A stretch of 39,584 nucleotides of DNA from the NCBI RefSeq assembly GCF_030689745.1, contig NZ_JAUYGL010000036.1, forward strand, positions 1 to 39,584. Reading direction: 5' to 3'. Within the stretch, counting starts at the first letter, position 1. Each line of letters opens with the position of its first letter. Source of the DNA: Devosia sp. (GTDB lineage Bacteria; Pseudomonadota; Alphaproteobacteria; Rhizobiales; Devosiaceae). The notes beneath the pieces are model-generated. The model was not told the DNA's origin. It searched no databases and saw only the letters and a list, made by a program, of their open reading frames with translations. A program made the position numbers and the translations under genes. Shown one piece after another: positions 17,567 through 25,999 of the stretch.

Positions 17567-17598
17567 GGCGCTGCAGCGAACATATCGGGTGCAGCGCC
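17567..17598 (+). repeat. Intercistronic hairpin after fadE
   Basis: GGCGCTGCA (17567-17575) and TGCAGCGCC (17590-17598) are perfect 9-base arms around a 14-base loop. No U-tract follows, so it is more likely an mRNA-stabilising or processing structure than a terminator. A second small hairpin, GGTGCC-GCCC-GGCACC, follows at 17617-17632. Confidence 0.5.
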
Positions 17599-17671
17599 TG
17601 GTTAGCCCACACAATGGGTGCCGCCCGGCACCGGGTGGGTGAGGCGCAAGCCCGAAATTCGAGGAGACACA

Positions 17672-19633
17672 ATGATCCAGCCGCAGATGCCCGAGAGCAC
17701 AAACTGGCGCTTTGAAATTGACGTGGAGGGCCTGGGCTGGCTGACAATCGACACGCCCAATTCGCCGGTCAATACGCTGAGCCGGCTGGCCATTGAAGAA
17801 CTGGAACTTCTGGTGATCCGGTTCGAGGAGCTGGCCAAGAGCGGCGACCTGGTCGGGGTGATCCTGCTCAGCGGCAAGGATAGCGGGTTTATCGCTGGCG
17901 CCGATGTCAGCGAGTTCGATGCGATGAGCGACTTCTCGGTTCTGCCGGGGGCGCTGCAACGCACGCATGCACTGTTCAGCCGCATCGAAGCGCTGAAAGT
18001 TCCTATGGTGGCGGGCATTCACGGCTTCTGCCTGGGCGGCGGGCTGGAGCTGGCGCTCGCCTGCCACTACCGCGTGGCGGTGAATAACGACAAGACCCGA
18101 ATTGGCTTCCCCGAGGTCAATCTGGGCATCTTCCCCGGCTTTGGCGGCACGGGTCGCTCGATCCGCCAGGCCGGACCGGTCGATGCCATGGGAATCATGC
18201 TGGCGGGCCGCCTGCTCAAGGCCGGCGCGGCGCGCGGGATGAACCTGGTCGACAAGCTGGTGCGTCATCGCGACAATCTGCGCTGGGAAGCCCGCAAGGC
18301 CGTGCTGCAGAAGCGCGGCTCGACCCAGGCGGGCCTGCTCAAACGGGTGATGGCGATGGGGCCGCTGCGCGGCTATGTAGCCAACAAGATGCGCGCGCAG
18401 GTGGCCAAGAAGGCGCGCCAGGAACACTATCCGGCGCCCTATGCGCTGATCGATCTGTTCGAAGAGCACGGCAATAACTGGCAGGCGATGAGCCATGGTG
18501 AAATCGACCGCTTCGTGCCGCTGATGGGCAGCGATACCGCAACCAATCTGCGCCGGGTGTTCTTTGCCTCCGAGGCCCTCAAGAAGCAGGGCAGCAAGGG
18601 CGTCAAGTTTTCCCGGGTGCATGTGATTGGCGCGGGCGTGATGGGCGGCGACATCGCGGCCTGGTGCGCGCTGCGCGGCATGAGCGTGACGCTGCAGGAT
18701 CTGGATATGGCGCGGATCCAGCCGGCGCTGGATCGCGGCAAGAAGCTGTTCAAGAAACGGCTGAAGAAAAAGCGCGAGGTGGACGCGGCCATGCTGCGGC
18801 TGGAGGCCGACCCCGAGGGCAAGGGCGTCAGCCGCGCCGATGTGATCATCGAGGCGGTAGTGGAGAAACTCGACGTCAAGCAGTCCATCTTTGGCGAGCT
18901 CGAATTCAAGGCCAAGCCCGACGCCATTCTGGCGACCAATACCAGTTCGATCGAACTTGAGCGCATTGCCGAAAAGCTCAAGCAGCCGGAGCGACTGATC
19001 GGGCTGCACTTCTTCAACCCGGTGGCACAGCTGCCGCTGGTGGAAGTGATCCGCTCCAGTTTCAATGCCGATGCCGAGATCGGCAAGGGCGCCGCCTTTG
19101 CGCTGGCCATCGGCAAGTCGCCCGTGGTGGTCAAATCGGCGCCGGGCTTTCTCGTGAACCGGGTGTTGATGCCCTATATGCTGGGCGCGGTGGAACGGGT
19201 GGAGCGCGGTGAGAGCAAGGAATTGCTCGACGCCGCTGCCGTGGCGTTCGGCATGCCGATGGGTCCGATCGAGCTGATGGATACGGTCGGGCTCGATGTG
19301 GGCAAGTCGGTGGCGACCGAACTGGGGCATGCGGTGCCCGAAGGCAGCAATTTCGACACGCTGGTCAAGGCCGGCAAGCTGGGGCGCAAGAGCGGCGAAG
19401 GCTTTTACAAATGGAGCGAGGGCAAGGCGCAAAAGGGCGACGTGCCCGCGCATGCTGACCTCGCAGCCCTGGGCCGCGACCTGGTCAAGCCGCTGGTCGA
19501 CATGACCGAAGTGGCGCTGGCCGAGGGCGTGGTCGCCAATGCGGGGCTGGCCGATATCGGAGTCATCATGGGTACAGGCTTTGCGCCGTTCCTCGGCGGA
19601 CCGCTCAAGGCAAGACAGGATGGCAAGGCATGA
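17672..19633 (+). CDS. fadJ: Enoyl-CoA hydratase / 3-hydroxyacyl-CoA dehydrogenase fusion
   Basis: A 653-residue bifunctional protein doing the second and third steps of beta-oxidation. The N-terminal crotonase domain has both catalytic glutamates, Glu126 in GGGLELAL and Glu148 in FPEVNLG. After a linker, the NAD-binding fold starts with GAGVMGG at 320-326, followed by the NTSSIELERIA and LHFFNPV signatures that carry catalytic Ser and His, and the C-terminal dimerisation domain ends in GTGFAPFLGGPL. It is shorter than E. coli FadB/FadJ (about 715-730) but no domain is missing. The ATG at 17672 follows GAGGAG at 17661-17666. It should form the trifunctional complex with the thiolase downstream. 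Confidence 0.95.
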   Translation: MIQPQMPESTNWRFEIDVEGLGWLTIDTPNSPVNTLSRLAIEELELLVIRFEELAKSGDLVGVILLSGKDSGFIAGADVSEFDAMSDFSVLPGALQRTHALFSRIEALKVPMVAGIHGFCLGGGLELALACHYRVAVNNDKTRIGFPEVNLGIFPGFGGTGRSIRQAGPVDAMGIMLAGRLLKAGAARGMNLVDKLVRHRDNLRWEARKAVLQKRGSTQAGLLKRVMAMGPLRGYVANKMRAQVAKKARQEHYPAPYALIDLFEEHGNNWQAMSHGEIDRFVPLMGSDTATNLRRVFFASEALKKQGSKGVKFSRVHVIGAGVMGGDIAAWCALRGMSVTLQDLDMARIQPALDRGKKLFKKRLKKKREVDAAMLRLEADPEGKGVSRADVIIEAVVEKLDVKQSIFGELEFKAKPDAILATNTSSIELERIAEKLKQPERLIGLHFFNPVAQLPLVEVIRSSFNADAEIGKGAAFALAIGKSPVVVKSAPGFLVNRVLMPYMLGAVERVERGESKELLDAAAVAFGMPMGPIELMDTVGLDVGKSVATELGHAVPEGSNFDTLVKAGKLGRKSGEGFYKWSEGKAQKGDVPAHADLAALGRDLVKPLVDMTEVALAEGVVANAGLADIGVIMGTGFAPFLGGPLKARQDGKA

Positions 19634-19677
19634 TCATTCGAGAGCCCCGATATTCGGGCCAAACGCCGCCCTCCCTG

Positions 19678-19700
19678 ACCCTCCCCGCAAGGGGGAGGGT
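19678..19700. repeat. GC-rich palindromic element between fadJ and fadI
   Basis: ACCCTCCCC and GGGGAGGGT are perfect 9-base arms around the loop GCAAG. Elements of this CCTCCCC/GGGGAGG type are common, dispersed intergenic repeats in alphaproteobacterial genomes. There is no U-tract, so read-through to the thiolase is expected. Confidence 0.6.
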
Positions 19701-19751
19701 GTCGACTGCACCATCGCGCGCAACATTGATCCAGACTGGCGAGGATGCCAA

Positions 19752-21035
19752 ATGACTGAACTTCGCAGAGTGGCCATTGTCGGGTCGACACGCCTGCCGT
19801 TTGCGCGCGGCAATACCGCCTATGCTGACGAAACCAACCTTTCCATGCTCGGCACCGTGCTGGGCGGGCTGGTCGACAAATTTGGCCTCAAAGGCACCAA
19901 GATCGACGAGGTGGTGGCCGGTTCGGTGATCGCCCATAGCCGCGATTTCAATATTGCGCGCGAAGCGAGCCTGGATGCCGGGCTGTCGCCGCGCACGCCG
20001 GCCACGACACTGCAGATTGCCTGTGGCACGAGCCTGCAGGCGGCGCTGATGCTGGGCGCCAAGATTGCCAGCGGCGAGATCGACAGCGGCATTGCCGCCG
20101 GGTCGGACACGGTGAGCGACAGTCCTATCGTGTTTGGCAACAAGTTCCAGCACCGCATGATCAATCTGGGCAAGGCGCGGACCACCGGCGACAAGTTCAG
20201 GGCGTTCAAGGGATTTTCCTTTGGTGAATTGACGCCGGTGGCGCCCTCGGTCAATGAGCCGCGCACGGGTCTCAGCATGGGGCAGCATTGCGAACTGATG
20301 GCCAGGGAATGGGGCATCACCAGGCAGGCGCAGGACGCGCTGGCGGTGGCCAGCCATGTCAATGCGGCCAAGGCCTATGACGAAGGCTTCCATGACGATC
20401 TGCTGGTGCCCTGCGCCGGGCTGGTCCGCGACAACAATGTGCGCGCCGACGCCAATATCGAGAAGATGGCGACGCTCAAGCCGGCTTTCGACAAATCCAG
20501 TGGCAAGGGCACGCTGACGGCGGGCAATTCGACGCCACTGACCGATGGCGCGTCGGCGGTGCTGCTGGCCAGCGAAGCATGGGCCAGGGAGCGCGGCCTG
20601 CCGATTCTGGCCTATCTCAGCATGGGCCGGGTGGCCGGCAATGATTTCGCGCATGGCGAGGGACTGCTGATGGCGCCGACCATTGCAGTCAGCGAACTGC
20701 TGACGCGGGCCGGGCTGGGCTTTGACGATATCGACTATTTCGAACTGCATGAGGCCTTCGCCGCGCAGGTGCTGTGCACGCTGGCAGCCTGGAATGACCC
20801 TGCCTACTGCAAGGATGTGCTGGGCCGCGACAGCGTGCTGGGGCCGATCGATCCGGCCAAGATCAATGTGAAGGGCTCCAGCCTGGCCTATGGGCATCCG
20901 TTCGCGGCGACCGGGGCGCGCATTCTGGGGCTGACAGCCAAATTGCTGGCCGCCGAGCCAGGCAAGCGCGCACTGATTTCCGTGTGCACGGCGGGTGGGC
21001 AAGGCGTGACCGCTCTGGTAGAGGGCGCGGCATGA
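19752..21035 (+). CDS. fadI: 3-ketoacyl-CoA thiolase
   Basis: A 427-residue thiolase that cleaves 3-ketoacyl-CoA to acetyl-CoA and a shortened acyl-CoA. Catalytic residues are Cys91 (QIACGTSLQ, the nucleophile), His333 (ELHEAFA), His382 (YGHPFAAT) and Cys412 (SVCTAGGQG). The length and CGTS context match FadI more than FadA. GAGGAT at 19741 serves as ribosome binding site; the frame upstream of 19752 is open but covers the palindromic element and is rejected. The stop overlaps the ATG of a 53-codon gene. It completes the beta-oxidation enzyme set. Confidence 0.95.
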   Translation: MTELRRVAIVGSTRLPFARGNTAYADETNLSMLGTVLGGLVDKFGLKGTKIDEVVAGSVIAHSRDFNIAREASLDAGLSPRTPATTLQIACGTSLQAALMLGAKIASGEIDSGIAAGSDTVSDSPIVFGNKFQHRMINLGKARTTGDKFRAFKGFSFGELTPVAPSVNEPRTGLSMGQHCELMAREWGITRQAQDALAVASHVNAAKAYDEGFHDDLLVPCAGLVRDNNVRADANIEKMATLKPAFDKSSGKGTLTAGNSTPLTDGASAVLLASEAWARERGLPILAYLSMGRVAGNDFAHGEGLLMAPTIAVSELLTRAGLGFDDIDYFELHEAFAAQVLCTLAAWNDPAYCKDVLGRDSVLGPIDPAKINVKGSSLAYGHPFAATGARILGLTAKLLAAEPGKRALISVCTAGGQGVTALVEGAA

Positions 21036-21193
21036 GCGATAATGTTGTCAAATTCCGCAAGATCGAAAAAGAGCCCGAGCCCAAGCCGCCGCGCCAGGAA
21101 CTGGTATTGCCCGGCTGGGTACCGTTCGCGGTGCTGATCGGGCTGGCGCTGCTGATCTATGGCGTGCAGCAATCGGGTTTGCTGGCCGGCTAG
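21032..21193 (+). CDS. 53-residue single-span membrane microprotein
   Basis: The ATG at 21032 overlaps the thiolase stop (ATGA), which implies coupled translation. The first 26 residues are hydrophilic and charged, with a KIEKEPEPKPPRQE stretch. Residues about 27-46 are a hydrophobic span (GWVPFAVLIGLALLIYG), so the protein is probably anchored with a cytoplasmic N-terminus. No family is recognised. Its place at the end of the beta-oxidation operon suggests that it may tether or stabilise the soluble enzymes near membrane-bound FadE, but that is speculation. Confidence 0.65.
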   Translation: MSDNVVKFRKIEKEPEPKPPRQELVLPGWVPFAVLIGLALLIYGVQQSGLLAG

Positions 21194-21277
21194 ACGCGTT
21201 TTCCACAGATCGTGAACCGCCCGCAGAGGCGTTGCCGCATTGCCCGGCACGGCAATGCTTGCCACTGCACGCCCCTG

Positions 21278-21293
21278 TTGACGCATAGGTCAA
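21278..21293. promoter_or_regulatory. Possible third MerR-type palindrome before the peptide importer
   Basis: TTGACGCATAGGTCAA matches TTGACGTATACGTCAA at 14 of 16 positions. It lies about 155 bp upstream of the binding-protein gene and 85 bp after the microprotein stop. It may be a genuine operator or simply a chance overlap with a -35-like TTGACG. Confidence 0.35.
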
Positions 21294-21446
21294 TCTTTTG
21301 CTTGTCAGTAGGCGGAATTGCGTAATACCGTCCATTAATCTTGCCCGGCCGGCTCCAAGCTCCGGCCACAAGCCAAATAAATCCGCGGCGCCATGATCGC
21401 GGAAACAATGATGTTTTCAGGAAGTCCGCAAGGAGATGGAACGCGC

Positions 21447-23063
21447 ATGAAAATCACTCAAACCCTGACAGCGGTCGCAACCGCCGGCGCCATGGCGCTG
21501 CTGATGAGCACGGCCGCTTCGGCCGTCACGCTCAACATGATGAACGGCTCCGAGCCTGGTTCGATCGATCCGCACCAGGCATCGGGCGACTGGGAAAACC
21601 GCATCATCGGCGACTATATCGAAGGCCTGATGACGGAAGACGCCGATGCGCAGGCCATTCCCGGCCAGGCCGAGAGCCATACCGTTTCCGACGATGGCCT
21701 GGTCTATACCTTCAAGCTGCGTGATGGCATCCAGTGGTCGGACGGCACCCCGGTGACTGCCGGCGATTTCGTCTTCGCCTTCCAGCGCCTGTTCGACCCC
21801 AAGACCGCTTCGGACTATGCCTATCTGCAGTTTCCGATCAAGAACGGTTCGGAAATCGCCGAAGGCACCGTGACCGATTTCGACGAACTGGGCGTCAAGG
21901 CACTCGACGACAAGACCGTCGAAATCACCCTCGAAGGCCCCACGCCGTTCTTCCTGCAGGCGCTGACCCACTACACGGCCTATCCCGTGCCCAAGCATGT
22001 GATCGACAAGGTCGGCACCGAGTGGACCAAGGTCGAGAACATCGTTTCGAACGGCCCCTACACACCTACTGAATGGCTTCCGGGCAGCTACATCAAGTCG
22101 GTGAAATCCGAGACCTACTGGGATGCCGCCAATGTCCAGATCGACGAGGTGAACTACTTCGTGCAGGAAGACCTGGCCGCCGCCCTGTCGCGTTATCGCG
22201 CCGGTGAATATGACATCCTGACCGACATTCCGTCGGACCAGGCCGAGTGGATCAAGACCAATCTGCCCGGCCAGGACTATTTTGCTCCGTTCCTGGGCAT
22301 CTATTACTACGTGATCAACCAGGAGAAGCCGCCGTTTGACAATGCCGAGGTCCGCAAGGCGCTGTCGATGTCGATCAACCGCGACGTGATCGGTCCCGAC
22401 GTGCTGGGTACCGGCGAACTGCCAGCCTATGGCTGGGTTCCCGAAGGCACGGCCAACTATGAAGGCGTGACCCCCTACCAGCCCGAATGGATCGGTCTTT
22501 CCTATGAAGAGCGCGTGGCAGAAGCCAAGGCGATCATGGAAGGGCTGGGCTATACTGCGGATTCGCCGTTGCCCGTACAGCTCAAGTACAACACCAATGA
22601 CAACCATCAGCGGATCGCCGTGGCGATCAGCTCGATGTGGGAACAGATTGGCGTCAAGACCGAACTGTTCAACTCCGAAACCGCCGTGCACTACGACGCC
22701 CTGCGCGCCGGTGATTTCGAAATCGGTCGTGCCGGCTGGCTGCTGGACTATTCGGACCCGTCCAACACGCTAGATCTGCTGCGCACCGGCATCATGCAGG
22801 ACGGCGCGATGAACTGGGGCAATAATTACGGCCGCTACGCGAACGAAGAGTTCGACGCGCTGATGGATCAGGCCACCACCGAGCAGGACCTCGTGGCACG
22901 CGCCGCGATGCTCGGCGAGGCTGAAAAGATCGCGATGGATGAAACCGCCGCGTTCCCGATCTACTGGTACATCGCCCAGAACGTGGTGTCCCCCGAGATC
23001 AGCGGCTTCGTCAGCAACGCATCGGACATTCACCGGACGCGTTGGCTCTCCAAGGCCGAGTAG
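21447..23063 (+). CDS. oppA: Oligopeptide-binding protein of ABC importer
   Basis: A 538-residue periplasmic solute-binding protein of family 5. A clear Sec signal peptide covers residues 1-26 (MKITQTL, a hydrophobic core, then a TAASA cleavage motif). The mature protein begins VTLNMMNGSEPGSIDPH, typical of OppA-like peptide binders, and contains the LRDGIQWSDGTPVTAGDF signature of the family. AAGGAG sits ten bases before the ATG at 21447, so the in-frame ATG at 21393 is rejected. It is first in a five-gene importer operon, separated from the permeases by two hairpins that probably favour higher expression of the binding protein. Peptide specificity cannot be told. Confidence 0.93.
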   Translation: MKITQTLTAVATAGAMALLMSTAASAVTLNMMNGSEPGSIDPHQASGDWENRIIGDYIEGLMTEDADAQAIPGQAESHTVSDDGLVYTFKLRDGIQWSDGTPVTAGDFVFAFQRLFDPKTASDYAYLQFPIKNGSEIAEGTVTDFDELGVKALDDKTVEITLEGPTPFFLQALTHYTAYPVPKHVIDKVGTEWTKVENIVSNGPYTPTEWLPGSYIKSVKSETYWDAANVQIDEVNYFVQEDLAAALSRYRAGEYDILTDIPSDQAEWIKTNLPGQDYFAPFLGIYYYVINQEKPPFDNAEVRKALSMSINRDVIGPDVLGTGELPAYGWVPEGTANYEGVTPYQPEWIGLSYEERVAEAKAIMEGLGYTADSPLPVQLKYNTNDNHQRIAVAISSMWEQIGVKTELFNSETAVHYDALRAGDFEIGRAGWLLDYSDPSNTLDLLRTGIMQDGAMNWGNNYGRYANEEFDALMDQATTEQDLVARAAMLGEAEKIAMDETAAFPIYWYIAQNVVSPEISGFVSNASDIHRTRWLSKAE

Positions 23064-23078
23064 CCGCCGAAACCGTGT

Positions 23079-23117
23079 GGCGTCGCCCCCAGGAGGGGCG
23101 GCGCCGCAGTTTTATCC
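23079..23117 (+). terminator. Strong intercistronic hairpin after oppA
   Basis: GGCGTCGCCCC (23079-23089) and GGGGCGGCGCC (23095-23105) pair over 11 bp with one G-U wobble and a CAGGA loop, followed by GCAGTTTTA. The short U-run suggests partial termination or 3'-end stabilisation of the oppA message. Confidence 0.65.
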
Positions 23118-23149
23118 ACCAGGCCCTCTGACCTGAGGGCGCGGTGGAT
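23114..23149 (+). repeat. Second, branched hairpin before oppB
   Basis: ATCCACC (23114-23120) pairs with GGTGGAT (23143-23149), and inside it GCCCTC (23123-23128) pairs with GAGGGC (23135-23140) around TGACCT. The structure ends about 20 bases before the oppB ATG, near its AAAGGT ribosome binding site, so it could also limit oppB translation. Confidence 0.5.
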
Positions 23150-23169
23150 GTGAAAGGTCCAAAAAATCC

Positions 23170-24093
23170 ATGTTTGGCTATGTGACGCGGCGTGTGCTGT
23201 CAGCGATTCCGGTAGCGTTGATTGCCGTTACTGCCTGTTTCTTCATTCTGCGGCTGGCGCCCGGCGGTCCCTTCGACGGTGAACGCGCGCTGCCCCCGAC
23301 AACGCTGGCCAATTTGCGGGCGCACTACAATCTCGACCTGCCGCTGATCCAGCAATATTTCATCTATGTCAGCCGTCTGCTGCAGGGCGATTTTGGCCCC
23401 TCCATGGTGTACAATGACTTCACCGTCGCCCAGATGCTGTGGATCGGGCTGCCCTTCACGCTGACGCTGGGCCTGTCGGCCTTCGTCATCGGTACGCTGG
23501 TGGGGCTCGTGGCCGGCGCGCTGTCGGCCGTCAACCAGAACAAGTGGCCGGACTATCTGCTGGTCATGATCGTGGTGATCGGGCTGGTGGTGCCCAACTT
23601 CCTGATGGCTGCCATCCTGCAACTGGTTTTCGGTGTCTATCTCAACTGGGTGCCAGCAGGGGGGTGGCAGAGCGGCTCGATTCCCCATCTGGTGCTGCCA
23701 ATCACCGTGCTGGTGCTGCCCCATGCGGGACGGACGGCACGACTGATGCGCGGCTCGATGATCGAAGTGCTGAGCACCAATTATGTGCGCACCGCCAAAT
23801 CCAAGGGTCTCGGCCAGCGGTTGATCCTGGCGCGCCACGCCATCAAGCCGGCGCTGTTGCCGGTGGTGTCCTATCTCGGCCCGGGCCTGTCCTACCTGCT
23901 CACCGGCTCGCTGGTGGTGGAGCAGATCTTTGCGCTGCCCGGCATTGGCCGCTACTTCATCAGCGCCGCACTGAACCGCGACTATGGCCTCGTGCTGGGA
24001 ACAACCATTTTGTACATGTTCGTTATCCTGGCGGTGAACCTATTGGTCGACATTCTCTATGCCTGGCTCGACCCTAAGGTGAGGTACAGCTGA
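23170..24093 (+). CDS. oppB: Peptide ABC importer permease, OppB type
   Basis: A 307-residue inner-membrane permease with six predicted membrane spans, beginning with the usual first segment (VLSAIPVALIAVTACFFIL) followed by a periplasmic loop. The coupling helix region (RTAKSKGLGQRLILARHAI) holds the EAA-like motif that contacts the ATPases. It forms a heterodimeric channel with OppC. AAAGGT precedes the ATG, and the stop overlaps the oppC start by one base (TGATG), so the two are coupled. Confidence 0.94.
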   Translation: MFGYVTRRVLSAIPVALIAVTACFFILRLAPGGPFDGERALPPTTLANLRAHYNLDLPLIQQYFIYVSRLLQGDFGPSMVYNDFTVAQMLWIGLPFTLTLGLSAFVIGTLVGLVAGALSAVNQNKWPDYLLVMIVVIGLVVPNFLMAAILQLVFGVYLNWVPAGGWQSGSIPHLVLPITVLVLPHAGRTARLMRGSMIEVLSTNYVRTAKSKGLGQRLILARHAIKPALLPVVSYLGPGLSYLLTGSLVVEQIFALPGIGRYFISAALNRDYGLVLGTTILYMFVILAVNLLVDILYAWLDPKVRYS

Positions 24094-25013
24094 TGGCCGG
24101 GATTACTGGCAAGGACGCGGTACTCACCGAGTATGCGCACAGGCTCGAAACGCTCGACGCGCCCAAGGGTCGGTCGCTGACCCAGGATGCCGTACGGCGC
24201 CTGGTCCGCAACAAGGCCGCGGTACTATCGGTCTTCGTGGTCGGCTTCATCATCATCTTCGCGTTTGCCGGGCCATATTTCCTGCCCTGGACCTATGACA
24301 AGATCGACTGGAGCGGCATCCGCAAGCCGCCCAATTTCGAGGCCGGGCACTATGCCGGCACCGACCAGAATGGCCGCGACATGCTGGCCCGCATCATGCA
24401 GGGCACGCAGATGAGCCTGATCGTGGCGGGCGTCGCGACGCTGGTCTCGGTGATCATCGGGGTGATCTATGGCGCCGTTGCCGGCTATTTCGGTGGCAGG
24501 GTCGATGCGGTGATGATGCGCTTCGTCGACATCATGTATGCGCTGCCCTACATTCTGTTCGTCATTATTCTCGTGGTGATCTTCGGGCGCAATCCGGTGC
24601 TGCTGTTTGTCGGCATCGGCTTTCTCGAATGGCTGACCATGGCGCGGATCGTGCGCGGGCAGACCATGTCGATCAAGCAGCGCGAGTTTGTCGAGGCGGC
24701 CAAGGCGGGCGGGGCCAAGCCCTGGACCATCATCTTCCGCCATATCGTGCCCAACCTCACCGGTCCGGTTGTGATCTATGCCACGCTGACCGTGCCCGAG
24801 ATCATCCTGACCGAGAGCTTCCTCTCCTATCTTGGCCTGGGCGTGCAGGAGCCGCAGACATCATTGGGTACGCTGATCTCGTTCGGCGCGCCCGTGGCCG
24901 AGACGCTGCCCTGGATGCTGATCGGGCCGGCAGTGGTTCTGGTGAGCCTGCTGCTCTGCCTCACCTATATCGGCGACGGGTTGCGCGACGCCCTCGACCC
25001 CAAGGATCGATAG
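24093..25013 (+). CDS. oppC: Peptide ABC importer permease, OppC type
   Basis: A 306-residue permease, partner of OppB. It has a longer cytoplasmic N-terminus (about 45 residues), a first span (AAVLSVFVVGFIIIFAFAG), the periplasmic GTDQNGRDMLAR motif diagnostic of OppC/DppC proteins, and five further spans. The EAA-like coupling loop (FVEAAKAGGAKPWTIIFRHI) is intact. Its stop is two bases before the start of the first ATPase. Confidence 0.94.
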   Translation: MAGITGKDAVLTEYAHRLETLDAPKGRSLTQDAVRRLVRNKAAVLSVFVVGFIIIFAFAGPYFLPWTYDKIDWSGIRKPPNFEAGHYAGTDQNGRDMLARIMQGTQMSLIVAGVATLVSVIIGVIYGAVAGYFGGRVDAVMMRFVDIMYALPYILFVIILVVIFGRNPVLLFVGIGFLEWLTMARIVRGQTMSIKQREFVEAAKAGGAKPWTIIFRHIVPNLTGPVVIYATLTVPEIILTESFLSYLGLGVQEPQTSLGTLISFGAPVAETLPWMLIGPAVVLVSLLLCLTYIGDGLRDALDPKDR

Positions 25014-25015
25014 AT

Positions 25016-25999
25016 ATGACAGAAGTCCTCAAAGTCGAAGACATGTCGGTGACCTTCGAGCTGCATGACAGCGAGGTGCAGGCCGTGCGCGAGATGAATT
25101 TCAGTCTGTCCGAAGGCGAGACGCTGGCGGTGGTGGGTGAGTCGGGTTCAGGCAAGAGCCAGGCGTTTCTCGCCATTATGGGCCTGCTGGCCAAAAATGG
25201 CCGGGCTGGTGGCCGGGTCATGATGGGTGACGTGGATTTGCTGGCCCTGGATTCGAGGCAGCTCGACAGGTATCGCGGCAAGGATATCGCCATGATCTTC
25301 CAGGACCCGATGACCTCGCTGAACCCGACGCTCAAGGTCAAGACCCAGCTCAGCGAAGTGTTGGTCAAGCATCGCGGCTTCAACCAGCAGGATGCTGTCA
25401 CTACCTCGATCGAGATGCTCGAGCGGGTGGGTATTCCCGAACCCGTCAAGCGCGCCAATGCCTATCCGCACGAACTCTCGGGTGGCATGCGGCAGCGCGT
25501 GATGATCGCCATGGCCCTGCTGTGCCAGCCCAAGATCCTGATTGCCGACGAGCCCACCACGGCGCTGGACGTGACGGTGCAGGCGCAAATGCTGGACCTT
25601 TTCAAGTCGCTGACCGAGGATTTCGGCACCTCGCTGGTGCTGATTACCCATGATCTGGGTGTGGTCGCCGGCGTGGCCGACCGGATGATGGTGATGTATG
25701 GCGGGCGAGTGGTGGAGAAGGGGGTAACCGACGACCTGTTCTACGATCCGCGCCACCCCTACACGCTGGGCCTGCTGCATTCGACGCCCCATATTGCCAA
25801 GCGCGCGGTGCGGCTCGACCCCATTCAGGGCCTGCCGCCGAGCCTGGAAAACCTGCCCAAGGGCTGCGCGTTTCACCCACGCTGCGCCTTTGCGTTTGAT
25901 CGTTGTCTGGTCGAGCGACCGCCGTTGCGCGATGTCGGTGATGGCCGGCAGAAGGCGTGCTTTTATGAAGGCCCGCTGGCTTATGGCGAGGTGGCATGA
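25016..25999 (+). CDS. oppD: Peptide ABC importer ATPase, OppD type
   Basis: A 327-residue ATPase subunit. Motifs in order are Walker [10 protein letters not shown]-loop [12 protein letters not shown], signature LSGGMRQRV, Walker [12 protein letters not shown] and the H-loop ITHDLG. The C-terminal extension contains [15 protein letters not shown] plus a later Cys, the cysteine set that binds a [4Fe-4S] cluster in structurally studied relatives. The ATG at 25016 is chosen because the ABC fold begins directly after it, though the frame is open well upstream inside oppC. The stop overlaps the next ATPase start (ATGA). Confidence 0.94.
   Translation: MTEVLKVEDMSVTFELHDSEVQAVREMNFSLSEGETLAVVGESGSGKSQAFLAIMGLLAKNGRAGGRVMMGDVDLLALDSRQLDRYRGKDIAMIFQDPMTSLNPTLKVKTQLSEVLVKHRGFNQQDAVTTSIEMLERVGIPEPVKRANAYPHELSGGMRQRVMIAMALLCQPKILIADEPTTALDVTVQAQMLDLFKSLTEDFGTSLVLITHDLGVVAGVADRMMVMYGGRVVEKGVTDDLFYDPRHPYTLGLLHSTPHIAKRAVRLDPIQGLPPSLENLPKGCAFHPRCAFAFDRCLVERPPLRDVGDGRQKACFYEGPLAYGEVA

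Noticed and set aside
15722..19453. A 1243-codon open frame on the minus strand across the fadE-fadJ genes
   Set aside because: It is antisense to two unmistakable genes, His/Arg/Gln-rich without family motifs, and is an artefact of GC-rich codon use.
17672..19633. Truncation of the hydratase/dehydrogenase fusion because it is about 70 residues shorter than E. coli FadB/FadJ
   Set aside because: Both glutamates, the NAD motif and the terminal GTGFAPF motif are present, so the shorter length reflects linkers rather than a lost domain.
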